Part shown: one piece after another, positions 19,877-27,601 of the stretch
Numbering within the stretch: the first letter of the stretch is position 1
Layout of the letters: each line of letters opens with the position of its first letter
NCBI RefSeq assembly: GCF_042654365.1
Contig: NZ_JBHSGG010000017.1
Location: forward strand, 138,838-202,837
Direction of reading: 5' to 3'
DNA: 64,000 nt
Source: Coralloluteibacterium thermophilum
GTDB taxonomy: Bacteria; Pseudomonadota; Gammaproteobacteria; Xanthomonadales; Xanthomonadaceae
Made by a program: the position numbers and the translations under genes
Notes under the pieces: generated by a model
What the model was told of the DNA's origin: nothing
Databases searched by the model: none
What the model saw: the letters and a program-made list of their open reading frames with translations, nothing else

Positions 19877-19890
19877 GTGATCCGGATCAA
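19877..19890. promoter_or_regulatory. FNR/CRP-family operator between the beta-CASP RNase and truncated haemoglobin genes
   Basis: GTGAT-CCGG-ATCAA matches the FNR/Anr consensus TTGAT-N4-ATCAA at 9 of 10 positions. Its centre (19883.5) lies 41.5 bp upstream of the start predicted from the -10-like CACACT at 19913-19918. That is the class II activator position for the haemoglobin gene. A CRP-like reading (GTGA-N6-TCAA) fits less well but is not excluded. The palindrome could also serve the divergent RNase gene. Confidence 0.55.
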
Positions 19891-19967
19891 TGCGGTCGCA
19901 TGCCGGGGCGCCCACACTGGTCGGCGGCGGGTCCACCGCCGCCGACCGTCACTGCCGAGGAACAGCG

Positions 19968-20390
19968 ATGGAATCCGACGACGACCGGCCGAGGCCGGGT
20001 CCCGAGCTGTGCACCGAAGCCGAAGTGGAGCGGCTGGTGCACGGCTTCTACGCCCGCGTGCGTGCCGACGCCGTGCTCGGCCCGCTGTTCGAGCGCCACG
20101 TCGACGACTGGCCGGAGCACCTGGCCCAGCTCGTGGACTTCTGGTCGGCGATGCTGCGCGGCACGCGTCGCTTCCGGGGCGCGCCGGTGCAGCGCCACCT
20201 GGCCCTGCCTGGACTGGACGCCGGGCTGTTCGCGCGCTGGCTGGCGCTGTTCCGTGCCACGACCGCGGAGATGGGAAATCCCGTCATGCGCGAGGTGGCC
20301 GATGCCGCGGCCGAGCGCGTCGCAGGAACCCTGCTGGCCCGCTATCGCGTCCAGTCCGGGCGACCCGACGACGGAAACGCCGGCGCCTGA
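19968..20390 (+). CDS. Group III truncated haemoglobin
   Basis: 140 residues from ATG 19968. It aligns with Campylobacter Ctb: GFYARVRADAVLGPLF carries Tyr28 (B10), QRHLALPGL the proximal haem ligand His77 (F8), and ARWLALF Trp91 (G8), the combination typical of group III. Such proteins bind O2 and NO; Ctb has been linked to nitrosative and low-oxygen physiology. It is single-gene and divergent from the RNase gene, with a well-placed FNR-type site, so induction at low oxygen is likely. The charged N-terminal extension (residues 1-15) is not part of the fold. Confidence 0.93.
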   Translation: MESDDDRPRPGPELCTEAEVERLVHGFYARVRADAVLGPLFERHVDDWPEHLAQLVDFWSAMLRGTRRFRGAPVQRHLALPGLDAGLFARWLALFRATTAEMGNPVMREVADAAAERVAGTLLARYRVQSGRPDDGNAGA

Positions 20391-20432
20391 GCCTCCGGCG
20401 GGCGGCCCTCGCGGCTGCGCCCGTGCCGCTGC

Positions 20433-20438
20433 TAGAAT
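20433..20438 (+). promoter_or_regulatory. -10 element (TAGAAT) of the thrS operon
   Basis: TAGAAT in the GCTAGAAT context, giving a leader of about 157 nt before thrS. No good -35 is seen. Confidence 0.5.
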
Positions 20439-20494
20439 CGACCGCCCTTTTCCGGAACCAGGTGGCCCGCGGAAACGCCGGTCGAGCGTGCGAC

Positions 20495-20521
20495 ATGAGC
20501 ACTACCCGTCTCCAGCGCTAG
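20495..20521 (+). CDS. Putative 8-residue leader peptide MSTTRLQR upstream of thrS
   Basis: A small reading frame with two adjacent Thr codons, inside the transcribed leader and ending 24 nt before a terminator hairpin. It could couple Thr-tRNA charging to thrS expression. The Thr run is short and ribosome binding upstream is weak, so this is a candidate only. Confidence 0.3.
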   Translation: MSTTRLQR

Positions 20522-20545
20522 CCGTCTACGAGGCCCGACCTCCGG

Positions 20546-20569
20546 AAGGCGCCCTCGTGGCGCCTTTTT
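20546..20569 (+). terminator. Attenuator-like terminator in the thrS leader
   Basis: AAGGCGCC (20546-20553) pairs with GGCGCCTT (20559-20566) around a CTCGT loop and is followed by a T run to 20569. ACGAGG at 20528-20533 could pair with CCTCGT at 20553-20558, which overlaps the loop and the edge of the stem, so an alternative fold exists. It lies between the promoter and the thrS start. Confidence 0.65.
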
Positions 20570-20602
20570 CGTGCCCCGCCGCAGCCACCCGTTCCCGCAT
20601 CC

Positions 20603-22522
20603 ATGACCATGATCACGATCACGCTCCCCGACGGCAGCCGCCGCGAGTTCGACCACGTCGTCACCACGATGGAGGTCGCCCAGTCCATCGGCCCCGGCCT
20701 CGCCAAGGCCACCGTGGCCGGCCGCGTGGATGGCCGGCTGGTGGATGCCTGCGACCCCATCGACCACGACGCCACGCTGCAGATCATCACCCCGAAGGAC
20801 GAGGAGGGGCTGGAGATCATCCGTCACTCCTGCGCGCACCTCGTGGGCCATGCCGTCAAGCAGCTCTACCCGACCGCGAAGATGGTGATCGGGCCGGTGA
20901 TCGAAGAGGGCTTCTACTACGACATCTGGTACGAGCGCCCGTTCACGCCGGACGACCTCGCCGCGATCGAGCAGCGCATGCGCGAACTCATCGACAAGGA
21001 CTACGACGTCGTCAAGCGGATGACGCCGCGCGCCGAGGTCATCGAGGTCTTCAAGGCCCGCGGCGAGGACTACAAGCTGCGCCTGATCGAGGACATGCCC
21101 GACGAGACCCAGATGGGCCTGTACCACCACGAGGAATACGTCGACATGTGCCGCGGCCCGCACGTGCCGAACACACGCTTCCTCAAGGTGTTCAAGCTGA
21201 CCCGCATCTCCGGCGCCTACTGGCGCGGCGACGCCAAGAACGAGCAGTTGCAGCGCATCTACGGCACCGCCTGGGCGGACAAGAAGCAGCTTGCCGCCTA
21301 CATCCAGCGGATCGAGGAGGCGGAGAAGCGCGACCATCGCCGGATCGGCAAGCAGCAGGAGCTCTTCCACCTCCAGGAGGAGGGGCCCGGCCTGATCTTC
21401 TGGCATCCCAAGGGCTGGGCGATCTGGCAGGTGGTCGAGCAGTACATGCGCGGCGTGTACCGCGATTCCGGCTACCAGGAGGTGCGGTGCCCGCAGGTGC
21501 TGGACGTCTCCCTGTGGAAGCAGTCCGGGCACTGGGACAACTACAAGGAGAACATGTTCTTCACCGAGTCGGAGAAGCGCACCTACGCGCTCAAGCCGAT
21601 GAACTGCCCCGGCCACGTGCAGATCTTCAACCACGGCCTGCACAGCTACCGCGACCTGCCGATCCGCTACGGCGAGTTCGGCGCCTGCCACCGCAACGAG
21701 CCGTCCGGCGCCCTGCACGGCATCCTGCGCGTGCGCGGCTTCACCCAGGACGACGGCCATGTGTTCTGCACCGAGGACCAGGTCGAGGCCGAGGTCACCG
21801 CCTTCCACCGCCAGGCGCTGAAGGTCTACGCCGACTTCGGCTTCGAGGACATCCAGGTCAAGATCGCCCTGCGTCCGGAATCGCGCCTCGGCGACGACGC
21901 CACCTGGGACAAGGCCGAAGGCGCCCTGCGCGCCGCGCTGGGCGCCTGCGGCGTGGACTGGCAGGAGCTGCCGGGCGAGGGCGCCTTCTACGGCCCCAAG
22001 ATCGAGTACCACCTGCGCGACGCCATCGGCCGCACCTGGCAGCTGGGCACCATGCAGGTGGACTTCATGATGCCCGGCCGCCTCGGCGCCGAGTACGTCG
22101 ACGAGCACAGCCAGCGCCGCCATCCCGTCATGCTGCACCGGGCGATCGTCGGCTCGATGGAGCGTTTCATCGGCATCCTGATCGAGCACCACGCCGGCCA
22201 GTTCCCGGCGTGGCTGGCGCCGGTGCAGGCAGTCGTGATGAACATCACCGACGCCCAGGCCGATGCCGTGGAGGCCGTTCGGAAAACCCTTGCAAATCAA
22301 GGATTCCGGGTCGAAGCGGATTTGCGGAACGAAAAAATCGGCTATAAGATTCGCGCCCACACGCTCAAGCGGGTCCCGTATCTGCTGGTGATCGGGGACC
22401 GCGAGCGTGAGGACGGGACCGTCGCGGTGCGCACGCGATCCGGGGAAGACCTGGGCAGCATGGCCGTTGACGCGTTCTCCGCCCGGCTGCGTGCAGAATC
22501 CGCGCCGCAGGGCTCGCCCTGA
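20603..22522 (+). CDS. thrS: Threonine-tRNA ligase
   Basis: 639 residues. N-terminal TGS domain (ITITLPDGSRREFDHVVTT), editing domain (HSCAHLVGHAVKQLYP; HEEYVDMCRGPHV), class II catalytic core with MNCPGHVQIF (zinc Cys), YGEFGACHRNEPSGALHG (motif 2), and a C-terminal anticodon-binding domain. It charges tRNA-Thr and clears mischarged Ser. ATG 20603 and ATG 20609 are both possible. It is first in the operon thrS-infC-rpmI-rplT-pheS-pheT-ihfA, the same order as in E. coli. Confidence 0.98.
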   Translation: MTMITITLPDGSRREFDHVVTTMEVAQSIGPGLAKATVAGRVDGRLVDACDPIDHDATLQIITPKDEEGLEIIRHSCAHLVGHAVKQLYPTAKMVIGPVIEEGFYYDIWYERPFTPDDLAAIEQRMRELIDKDYDVVKRMTPRAEVIEVFKARGEDYKLRLIEDMPDETQMGLYHHEEYVDMCRGPHVPNTRFLKVFKLTRISGAYWRGDAKNEQLQRIYGTAWADKKQLAAYIQRIEEAEKRDHRRIGKQQELFHLQEEGPGLIFWHPKGWAIWQVVEQYMRGVYRDSGYQEVRCPQVLDVSLWKQSGHWDNYKENMFFTESEKRTYALKPMNCPGHVQIFNHGLHSYRDLPIRYGEFGACHRNEPSGALHGILRVRGFTQDDGHVFCTEDQVEAEVTAFHRQALKVYADFGFEDIQVKIALRPESRLGDDATWDKAEGALRAALGACGVDWQELPGEGAFYGPKIEYHLRDAIGRTWQLGTMQVDFMMPGRLGAEYVDEHSQRRHPVMLHRAIVGSMERFIGILIEHHAGQFPAWLAPVQAVVMNITDAQADAVEAVRKTLANQGFRVEADLRNEKIGYKIRAHTLKRVPYLLVIGDREREDGTVAVRTRSGEDLGSMAVDAFSARLRAESAPQGSP

Positions 22523-22582
22523 TGTCATTCCGCCGCCGCTCCCCGGGAGTGGCGGCGCCGAGAACTCCAAGAGGATCCACGA

Positions 22583-23104
22583 ATCAGTACCGAGAAGCAG
22601 AACCGCAAGAACCTCGAGATCCGCGTGCCGCGCGTGCGCGTGATCGGTGCGGACGGCGAAATGGTGGGCGTGCTCTCGCGCGACGAGGCCCTGCGCCTCG
22701 CCGAGGAGGACGGCCTCGACCTGGTCGAGATCCAGCCGAACGCGGATCCGCCGGTCTGCCGGATCATGGACTACGGCAAGTTCAGGTTCGAGGCGCAGAA
22801 GAAGGCGTCGGCCGCCAAGAAGAAGCAGAAGCAGGTCGAGCTCAAGGAACTCAAGTTCCGCCCGACCACCGACTCCGGCGACTACGAGATCAAGCTGCGG
22901 AACCTGCGCCGCTTCATCGAGGAGGGCGACAAGGTCAAGGTCAACATCCGCTTCCGCGGCCGCGAGATGGCGCACCAGGAGCTGGGGCTGGCCATGGCGC
23001 AGAAGATCGAGGCCGACCTCGGCGACGAGGTGGTCATCGAGCAGCGCCCGCGCCTGGAAGGGCGCCAGATGGTGATGATGATCGCGCCGAAGAAGAAGAC
23101 CTGA
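22583..23104 (+). CDS. infC: Translation initiation factor IF-3, with an AUC start codon
   Basis: 173 residues if translation starts at ATC 22583. Residues 2-14 then read STEKQNRKNLEIR and precede the conserved VRVIGADGEMVGVLSRDEAL. A GAGG Shine-Dalgarno (22571-22574) lies 8 nt before the ATC, and there is no ATG, GTG or TTG in frame between it and GTG 22625. GTG 22625 would remove conserved N-terminal residues. E. coli infC uses AUU, which IF-3 itself discriminates against, giving autoregulation; AUC here fits the same scheme. IF-3 blocks subunit joining and proofreads initiator tRNA. Confidence 0.93.
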   Translation: MSTEKQNRKNLEIRVPRVRVIGADGEMVGVLSRDEALRLAEEDGLDLVEIQPNADPPVCRIMDYGKFRFEAQKKASAAKKKQKQVELKELKFRPTTDSGDYEIKLRNLRRFIEEGDKVKVNIRFRGREMAHQELGLAMAQKIEADLGDEVVIEQRPRLEGRQMVMMIAPKKKT

Positions 23105-23129
23105 ACGGTTCGCGGGGGAACCCGCTGAA

Positions 23130-23158
23130 TTGCAAAGGCTTCCTGAGGCCTGCATAAT
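23130..23158 (+). promoter_or_regulatory. Internal sigma-70 promoter for rpmI-rplT
   Basis: TTGCAA (23130-23135) and CATAAT (23153-23158) are 17 bp apart, an excellent spacing. It lies in the 202-bp gap between infC and rpmI and would allow ribosomal protein expression independent of thrS-infC. Confidence 0.65.
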
Positions 23159-23161
23159 GCG

Positions 23162-23190
23162 CGACCCGGTTTCGGCCGGGTCGTTCGTTT
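23162..23190 (+). terminator. Terminator/attenuator hairpin between infC and rpmI
   Basis: CGACCCGG (23162-23169) pairs with CCGGGTCG (23176-23183), with a 6-nt loop, then TTCGTTT. It may end the thrS-infC transcript or form the 5' end of the rpmI transcript started at 23130-23158. Confidence 0.6.
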
Positions 23191-23306
23191 TCATGGAACC
23201 CGTCGCGCGCGCAGGCGTGCGGCCTACAAGCCGGCATGGGCAGGACGGAAAGCGTGGCCTCGCGCCACCGCCCTTGGCCAGTCACGAAGAACGTCAGGAC
23301 ACGACA

Positions 23307-23504
23307 ATGCCCAAGATCAAGACCAACCGGGCGGCGGCCAAGCGTTTCCGGAAGACCGCTTCCGGGAAGTACAAGGCCGGCCACGCCTTCAAGAGCCACA
23401 TCCTCACGAAGAAGAGCACCAAGCGGAAGCGCAACCTGCGGCAGACGAACCACGTCCGCGCCGAGGACGCCGGCCGTCTGGATCGCATGCTTCCCTATCT
23501 CTGA
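23307..23504 (+). CDS. rpmI: 50S ribosomal protein L35
   Basis: 65 residues, MPKIKTNRAAAKRFRKT through LDRMLPYL, the full family length and highly basic. Start ATG 23307. It is followed 16 bp later by rplT, the invariant pair. In E. coli both are repressed by L20 binding in the leader; whether the 5' region here folds similarly cannot be judged by eye. Confidence 0.98.
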   Translation: MPKIKTNRAAAKRFRKTASGKYKAGHAFKSHILTKKSTKRKRNLRQTNHVRAEDAGRLDRMLPYL

Positions 23505-23520
23505 GTCGAGGATCTGAGTC

Positions 23521-23880
23521 ATGGCACGAGTCAAGCGTGGCGTCACCGCACGTCGCCGCCACAAGAAGGTCATCAAGTCCGCGCGCGGCTACTACAACGC
23601 CCGTCGCAAGGTCTTCCGCGTCGCCAAGCAGGCGGTCACCAAGGCGCTGCAGTACGCCTACATCGGCCGCAAGCAGAAGAAGCGCAACTTCCGCAGCCTG
23701 TGGATCACCCGCATCAACGCGGCGGCCCGCCTGCACGGCCTGAGCTACAGCCGCTTCATGAACGGCCTGTCCAAGGCCGGCATCGGCCTCGACCGCAAGG
23801 TGCTGGCGGACATCGCCGTGCACGACGCGGCCGCCTTCGGCAAGCTCGCCGAGAAGGCGAAGGGCGCGCTCGCGGCGTAA
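23521..23880 (+). CDS. rplT: 50S ribosomal protein L20
   Basis: 119 residues, MARVKRGVTARRRHKKV through KGALAA. The basic N-terminal tail and the RRKVFRVAKQAVTKALQYAY helix are typical. L20 is an early 23S rRNA-binding assembly protein and the likely autoregulator of rpmI-rplT. A terminator-like hairpin follows at 23950. Confidence 0.98.
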   Translation: MARVKRGVTARRRHKKVIKSARGYYNARRKVFRVAKQAVTKALQYAYIGRKQKKRNFRSLWITRINAAARLHGLSYSRFMNGLSKAGIGLDRKVLADIAVHDAAAFGKLAEKAKGALAA

Positions 23881-23949
23881 CACGAGGACGTTCCGCAGGT
23901 TGCCTCCGGCGACCTCTGCGCGACATCCTGGACGGACCACCGTCCACCG

Positions 23950-23979
23950 CATGGGGAAGAGCGCAAGCTCTTCCCCATG
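23950..23979 (+). terminator. Hairpin between rplT and pheS (partial terminator or attenuator)
   Basis: A perfect 13-bp stem (23950-23962 with 23967-23979) closed by a GCAA tetraloop and followed by TTCGTTT. In E. coli this gap holds the pheM leader peptide and attenuator. Here the only closed Phe-containing mini-frame, MFVSGDSILFR (23977-24012), begins after the hairpin rather than before it, so classical attenuation is not supported. Confidence 0.65.
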
Positions 23980-24052
23980 TTCGTTTCTGGGGATTCGATT
24001 CTTTTCCGGTGATCAGGAGCGCGCTCCGGCGCGACGACACGAAGGCGGCTGC

Positions 24053-25048
24053 ATGAGCGACATCGACACCCTCACCCGCGACGCGCTGGAGGCCATCGGC
24101 GCGGCGCCCGACCTGCAGGCGCTCGACGCGCTGCGCGTCGGCCTGCTCGGCAAGCAGGGCAGCATCACCGCCCAGCTCAAGACCCTGGGCGGGCTGCCGG
24201 CAGAGGAGCGCAAGGCCGCGGGCGAGCGGATCAACCGCGCCCGCGACGCGCTGGGCGAGGCGCTGGCCGCGCGCAAGGCGGTGCTGGAGGACGCGGCGCT
24301 GGCCGCGCGCCTGGCGGCCGAGCGCATCGACGTGACCCTTCCGGGGCGCGACCCGGAGCAGGGCGGCCTGCATCCGGTCTCCCGCACCATCGAGCGCATG
24401 GCCGACATCTTCGCGCGGCTGGGCTACGAGCGCGCCGACGGCCCCGAGATCGAGGACGACTGGTACAACTTCGAGGCGCTCAACTTCCCGCCGCACCATC
24501 CCGCGCGGGCGATGCACGACACCTTCTACTTCCCCGACGGGCGCCTGCTGCGCACCCACACCTCGCCGGTGCAGGTGCGCTACCTGCAGACCCACACCCC
24601 GCCGCTGCGCATGATCGCCATCGGCAAGGTCTACCGCTCGGACTCCGACCAGACCCACACGCCGATGTTCCACCAGTGCGAGGGCCTGCTGATCGACGAG
24701 ACCTCGAGCATGGCCGACCTCAAGGGCACGCTGGCCGAGTTCGTGCGCGCCTTCTTCGAGCGCGACTTCGAGATGCGCTTCCGCCCGAGCTACTTCCCCT
24801 TCACCGAGCCCTCGGCCGAAGTGGACATCGCCTGGCAGCAGCCGGACGGCTCCACCCGCTGGCTCGAGGTCCTCGGCTGCGGCATGGTCCACCCCAACGT
24901 CCTGCGCGCCTGCGGCGTCGACCCGGAGCGCTACACCGGCTTCGCCTTCGGCATGGGCGTCGAGCGCTTCGCCATGCTCCGCTACGGCGTCAACGACCTG
25001 CGGCAGTTCTTCGAGAACGACACGCGGTTTCTCAGGCAGTTCGCGTAG
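24053..25048 (+). CDS. pheS: Phenylalanine-tRNA ligase alpha subunit
   Basis: 331 residues from ATG 24053. The N-terminal coiled-coil arm is at about 1-90. The class II core has motif 2 GKVYRSDSDQTHTPMFHQ and motif 3 GFAFGMGVERFAMLRYG. PheS forms the alpha2-beta2 enzyme with PheT. An in-frame open stretch extends upstream to ATG 23951 but lies inside the hairpin and is not conserved, so the shorter start was chosen. Its stop is 156 bp from pheT, a gap filled mostly by a heptad inverted-repeat element. Confidence 0.97.
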   Translation: MSDIDTLTRDALEAIGAAPDLQALDALRVGLLGKQGSITAQLKTLGGLPAEERKAAGERINRARDALGEALAARKAVLEDAALAARLAAERIDVTLPGRDPEQGGLHPVSRTIERMADIFARLGYERADGPEIEDDWYNFEALNFPPHHPARAMHDTFYFPDGRLLRTHTSPVQVRYLQTHTPPLRMIAIGKVYRSDSDQTHTPMFHQCEGLLIDETSSMADLKGTLAEFVRAFFERDFEMRFRPSYFPFTEPSAEVDIAWQQPDGSTRWLEVLGCGMVHPNVLRACGVDPERYTGFAFGMGVERFAMLRYGVNDLRQFFENDTRFLRQFA

Positions 25049-25057
25049 TTTCGAACG

Positions 25058-25171
25058 GCGGGAAGAGGGAATCGGGACCTGCAGGCCGTTCCAGCGCGGC
25101 GGCCCGCAGGAAGCGCTCCGCATCGGGCCCCGGGATCCTCCCGTTCCCGCTTCCCGATTCCCCATTCCCGC
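25058..25171. repeat. Heptad inverted-repeat element inside the pheS-pheT gap
   Basis: Left arm 25058-25077 and right arm 25152-25171 are 20-bp inverted repeats with 18 matches. They start GCGGGAA and end TTCCCGC, made of 7-bp units GGGAAGA, GGGAATC / TTCCCGA, TTCCCCA, TTCCCGC. Further heptads continue inward on the right (CCCGTTC, CCGCTTC). The 74-bp interior is unrelated to that of the sister elements. It begins 9 nt after the pheS stop. Confidence 0.85.
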
Positions 25172-25204
25172 CTCTCCTTCTCATCCGCCTCTCCCGCTCC
25201 GACC

Positions 25205-27586
25205 ATGAAATTCCCCGAATCCTGGCTCCGCGAACACATCCCCACCGACGCCCCGCGCGAGCGGTTGCTGGCGGCGCTGACCGCCATCGGCCTCGAAGTG
25301 GAAGAGGCGACCGAGCTGGGCGGCGGGCTGGACGGGGTGGTGGTGGCCGAACTGGTCGAGTGCCGGCCGCATCCCGAGGCCGACCGTCTGCAGGTGTGCA
25401 CGGTCGATGCGGGCGGGCAGACGCTGACCATCGTCTGCGGCGCACCGAACGCCCGGCCGGGGCTGAAGGCGCCGCTGGCGACCATCGGCGCGGTGCTGCC
25501 GGGGGATGTCCGGATCAAGGCGGCGAAGCTGCGCGGCGTGGAGTCGGCGGGCATGCTCTGCTCGGCACGCGAGCTCGGGCTCGACCAGGACGCCGCCGGC
25601 CTGATGGAGCTGCCGCCGGACGCGCCGGCGGGGACCCCGCTGGCCGACTACCTGCGCCTGCCCGATTGCGCCATCGAGCTCAAGCTCACGCCGAACCGCG
25701 CCGACTGCTTCTCGCTGCGCGGCATCGCCCACGACGTGGCCGCGGCGCTCGGCGGCGCGGTGCGCCCCGTGCCCGTCGACCCGGTGCCCGCGACCCTCGC
25801 CGATGCACCCGAGGTGCGCCTGGAGGCCGGCGCCGACTGCCCGCGCTACGTCGGCCGCATCCTGCGCGGGATCGACCCGGCGGCGCGCACGCCGCTGTGG
25901 ATGGCCGAGCGCCTGCGCCGTTCCGGCATCCGGCCCATCTCGCTGCTGGTCGACGTCACCCAGTACGTCATGCTCGAACTCGGCCAGCCCATGCACGCCT
26001 TCGACGCCGATGCGGTCGAGGGGGCGGTGGTGGTGCGGCACGCGCGGGCCGGCGAGATGGTGAAGCTGCTCGACGAACGCACCGTGGCCCCGGAGGCCCG
26101 CGACCTCCTGATCGCCGACGCGCGCGGCCCGCTGGCACTGGCCGGCGTCATGGGCGGCTGGGACTCGCGGGTCACCGGTGCCAGCCGCAACGTCCTGCTC
26201 GAGGCCGCGCACTTCGCGCCCTCGGCCATCATCGGCCGCGCCCGCCGCTTCGGCCTGCACACCGACGCCTCGCACCGCTTCGAGCGGGGCGTCGATCCCG
26301 CGCTGCCGCGCCTGGCCATCGAGCGCGCGACGCGCCTGATCCTGGATCTCGCCGGCGGCGAGGCCGGCCCGGTCGTCGAGGCCGAGCGCGGCGAGGACCT
26401 GCCGCGCCCGGTGCCGGTGACCCTGCGTCGTGCGCGGCTGGCGCGCGTGCTCGGCCTCGACGTGGCCGACGCCGAGGTCGAGCGCATCCTGCGCGCGCTG
26501 GGCATGCGCGTCGAGGCGACCGATGCCGGCTGGGCGGTGATGCCGCCGAGCAGCCGCTTCGACATCGCGATCGAGGAGGACCTCATCGAGGAGATCGCGC
26601 GCATCCACGGCTACGACGCCATCCCGACGCGCATGCCTGCCGGCGAGATCCGCCTGGCGGTGCCGAGCGAGACCCGGGTGGACGAGGGGGAGCTGCGGCG
26701 CCGCATGGTCGCGCGCGGCTACCTGGAAGCCATCGACTACGCCTTCCTCGATGCCGCCACGCTGGCGACCTGGGGGCTGGACACCGGCGCGGTGGCGCTG
26801 GCCAATCCGCTCACCTCGGAGCTGGGCGTCATGCGCAGCGCCCTGCTGCCCGGCCTGGTGGCCTCGCTGCGCGGCAATCGCGCACGGCAGCAGCAGCGGG
26901 TGCGCCTGTTCGAGATCGGACGCGTGTTCCAGGCGGCGCAGGCCGCCGGGGCCGCGCCGCAGGAGACCCCGCGCATCGCCGCCGTCGCCTGCGGTCCGGC
27001 GTCGGCCGAGCAGTGGAGCGGCGAGGACCGCGAGGTGGACTTCTACGACCTGCGCGGCGACCTCGAGAGCCTGCTCGCCATCGGTGGCGCCGGCGCGGTG
27101 ACGTTCCGCCCGACCGACGCGCCGTGGCTGCATCCGGGACGCGCCGCCGAGGTCTGGCGCGGCGCCGAGCGCCTGGGCTGGATCGGCCACCTGCACCCGC
27201 GGCTGGTGCGCGCGCTCGACCTCGAGGGCGAGCTGGTGGGCTTCGAGATCGACCTCGCGCCGCTGTCGGTGCGCGCCCTGCCGAGCGCCGGCAGCGTCTC
27301 GCGCTTCCCCTCGGTGCGCCGGGACATCGCGGTCGTGGTCGAGGACGCGGTGCCGTGGGCGGCGCTGGAGGCCACCCTGCGGGCCGCCGCCGGCCCGGTG
27401 CTGCGTGAAGCCCTGGTGTTCGATCGCTACGTCGGGAAGGGGGTCGAACCGGGCTTCAAGAGCTTGGCTATAGGCTTGATTTTGCAGGACGTTTCGCGCA
27501 CTCTGACCGACCGCGAGGTCGAAGCGCTGGTGGCGGCTGCGGTCGCTGCGCTGGCCGAGTCCCATGGGGCCAGGATCCGCGGATAG
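25205..27586 (+). CDS. pheT: Phenylalanine-tRNA ligase beta subunit
   Basis: 793 residues. The N-terminal tRNA-binding/EMAP-like domain (VAELVECRPHPEADRLQVC) is at about 40-150. B3/B4 editing region, B5 domain (PVTLRRARLARVLGLDV), degenerate class II core and C-terminal FDX-ACB anticodon-binding domain (SRFPSVRRDIAVVV) follow. It provides tRNA binding and Tyr editing for the PheST enzyme. It is followed 15 bp later by ihfA, as in E. coli. Confidence 0.97.
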   Translation: MKFPESWLREHIPTDAPRERLLAALTAIGLEVEEATELGGGLDGVVVAELVECRPHPEADRLQVCTVDAGGQTLTIVCGAPNARPGLKAPLATIGAVLPGDVRIKAAKLRGVESAGMLCSARELGLDQDAAGLMELPPDAPAGTPLADYLRLPDCAIELKLTPNRADCFSLRGIAHDVAAALGGAVRPVPVDPVPATLADAPEVRLEAGADCPRYVGRILRGIDPAARTPLWMAERLRRSGIRPISLLVDVTQYVMLELGQPMHAFDADAVEGAVVVRHARAGEMVKLLDERTVAPEARDLLIADARGPLALAGVMGGWDSRVTGASRNVLLEAAHFAPSAIIGRARRFGLHTDASHRFERGVDPALPRLAIERATRLILDLAGGEAGPVVEAERGEDLPRPVPVTLRRARLARVLGLDVADAEVERILRALGMRVEATDAGWAVMPPSSRFDIAIEEDLIEEIARIHGYDAIPTRMPAGEIRLAVPSETRVDEGELRRRMVARGYLEAIDYAFLDAATLATWGLDTGAVALANPLTSELGVMRSALLPGLVASLRGNRARQQQRVRLFEIGRVFQAAQAAGAAPQETPRIAAVACGPASAEQWSGEDREVDFYDLRGDLESLLAIGGAGAVTFRPTDAPWLHPGRAAEVWRGAERLGWIGHLHPRLVRALDLEGELVGFEIDLAPLSVRALPSAGSVSRFPSVRRDIAVVVEDAVPWAALEATLRAAAGPVLREALVFDRYVGKGVEPGFKSLAIGLILQDVSRTLTDREVEALVAAAVAALAESHGARIRG

Positions 27587-27601
27587 GCAACAGGGGGCGT
27601 G

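Noticed and set aside
20391..20602. Riboswitch in the thrS leader
   Set aside because: No known aptamer pattern; only a simple terminator and a short alternative pairing are visible.
23900..24052. N-terminal extension of pheS from an upstream in-frame start
   Set aside because: It runs through the terminator-like hairpin, is not seen in PheS proteins, and ATG 24053 gives the normal length and N-terminus.
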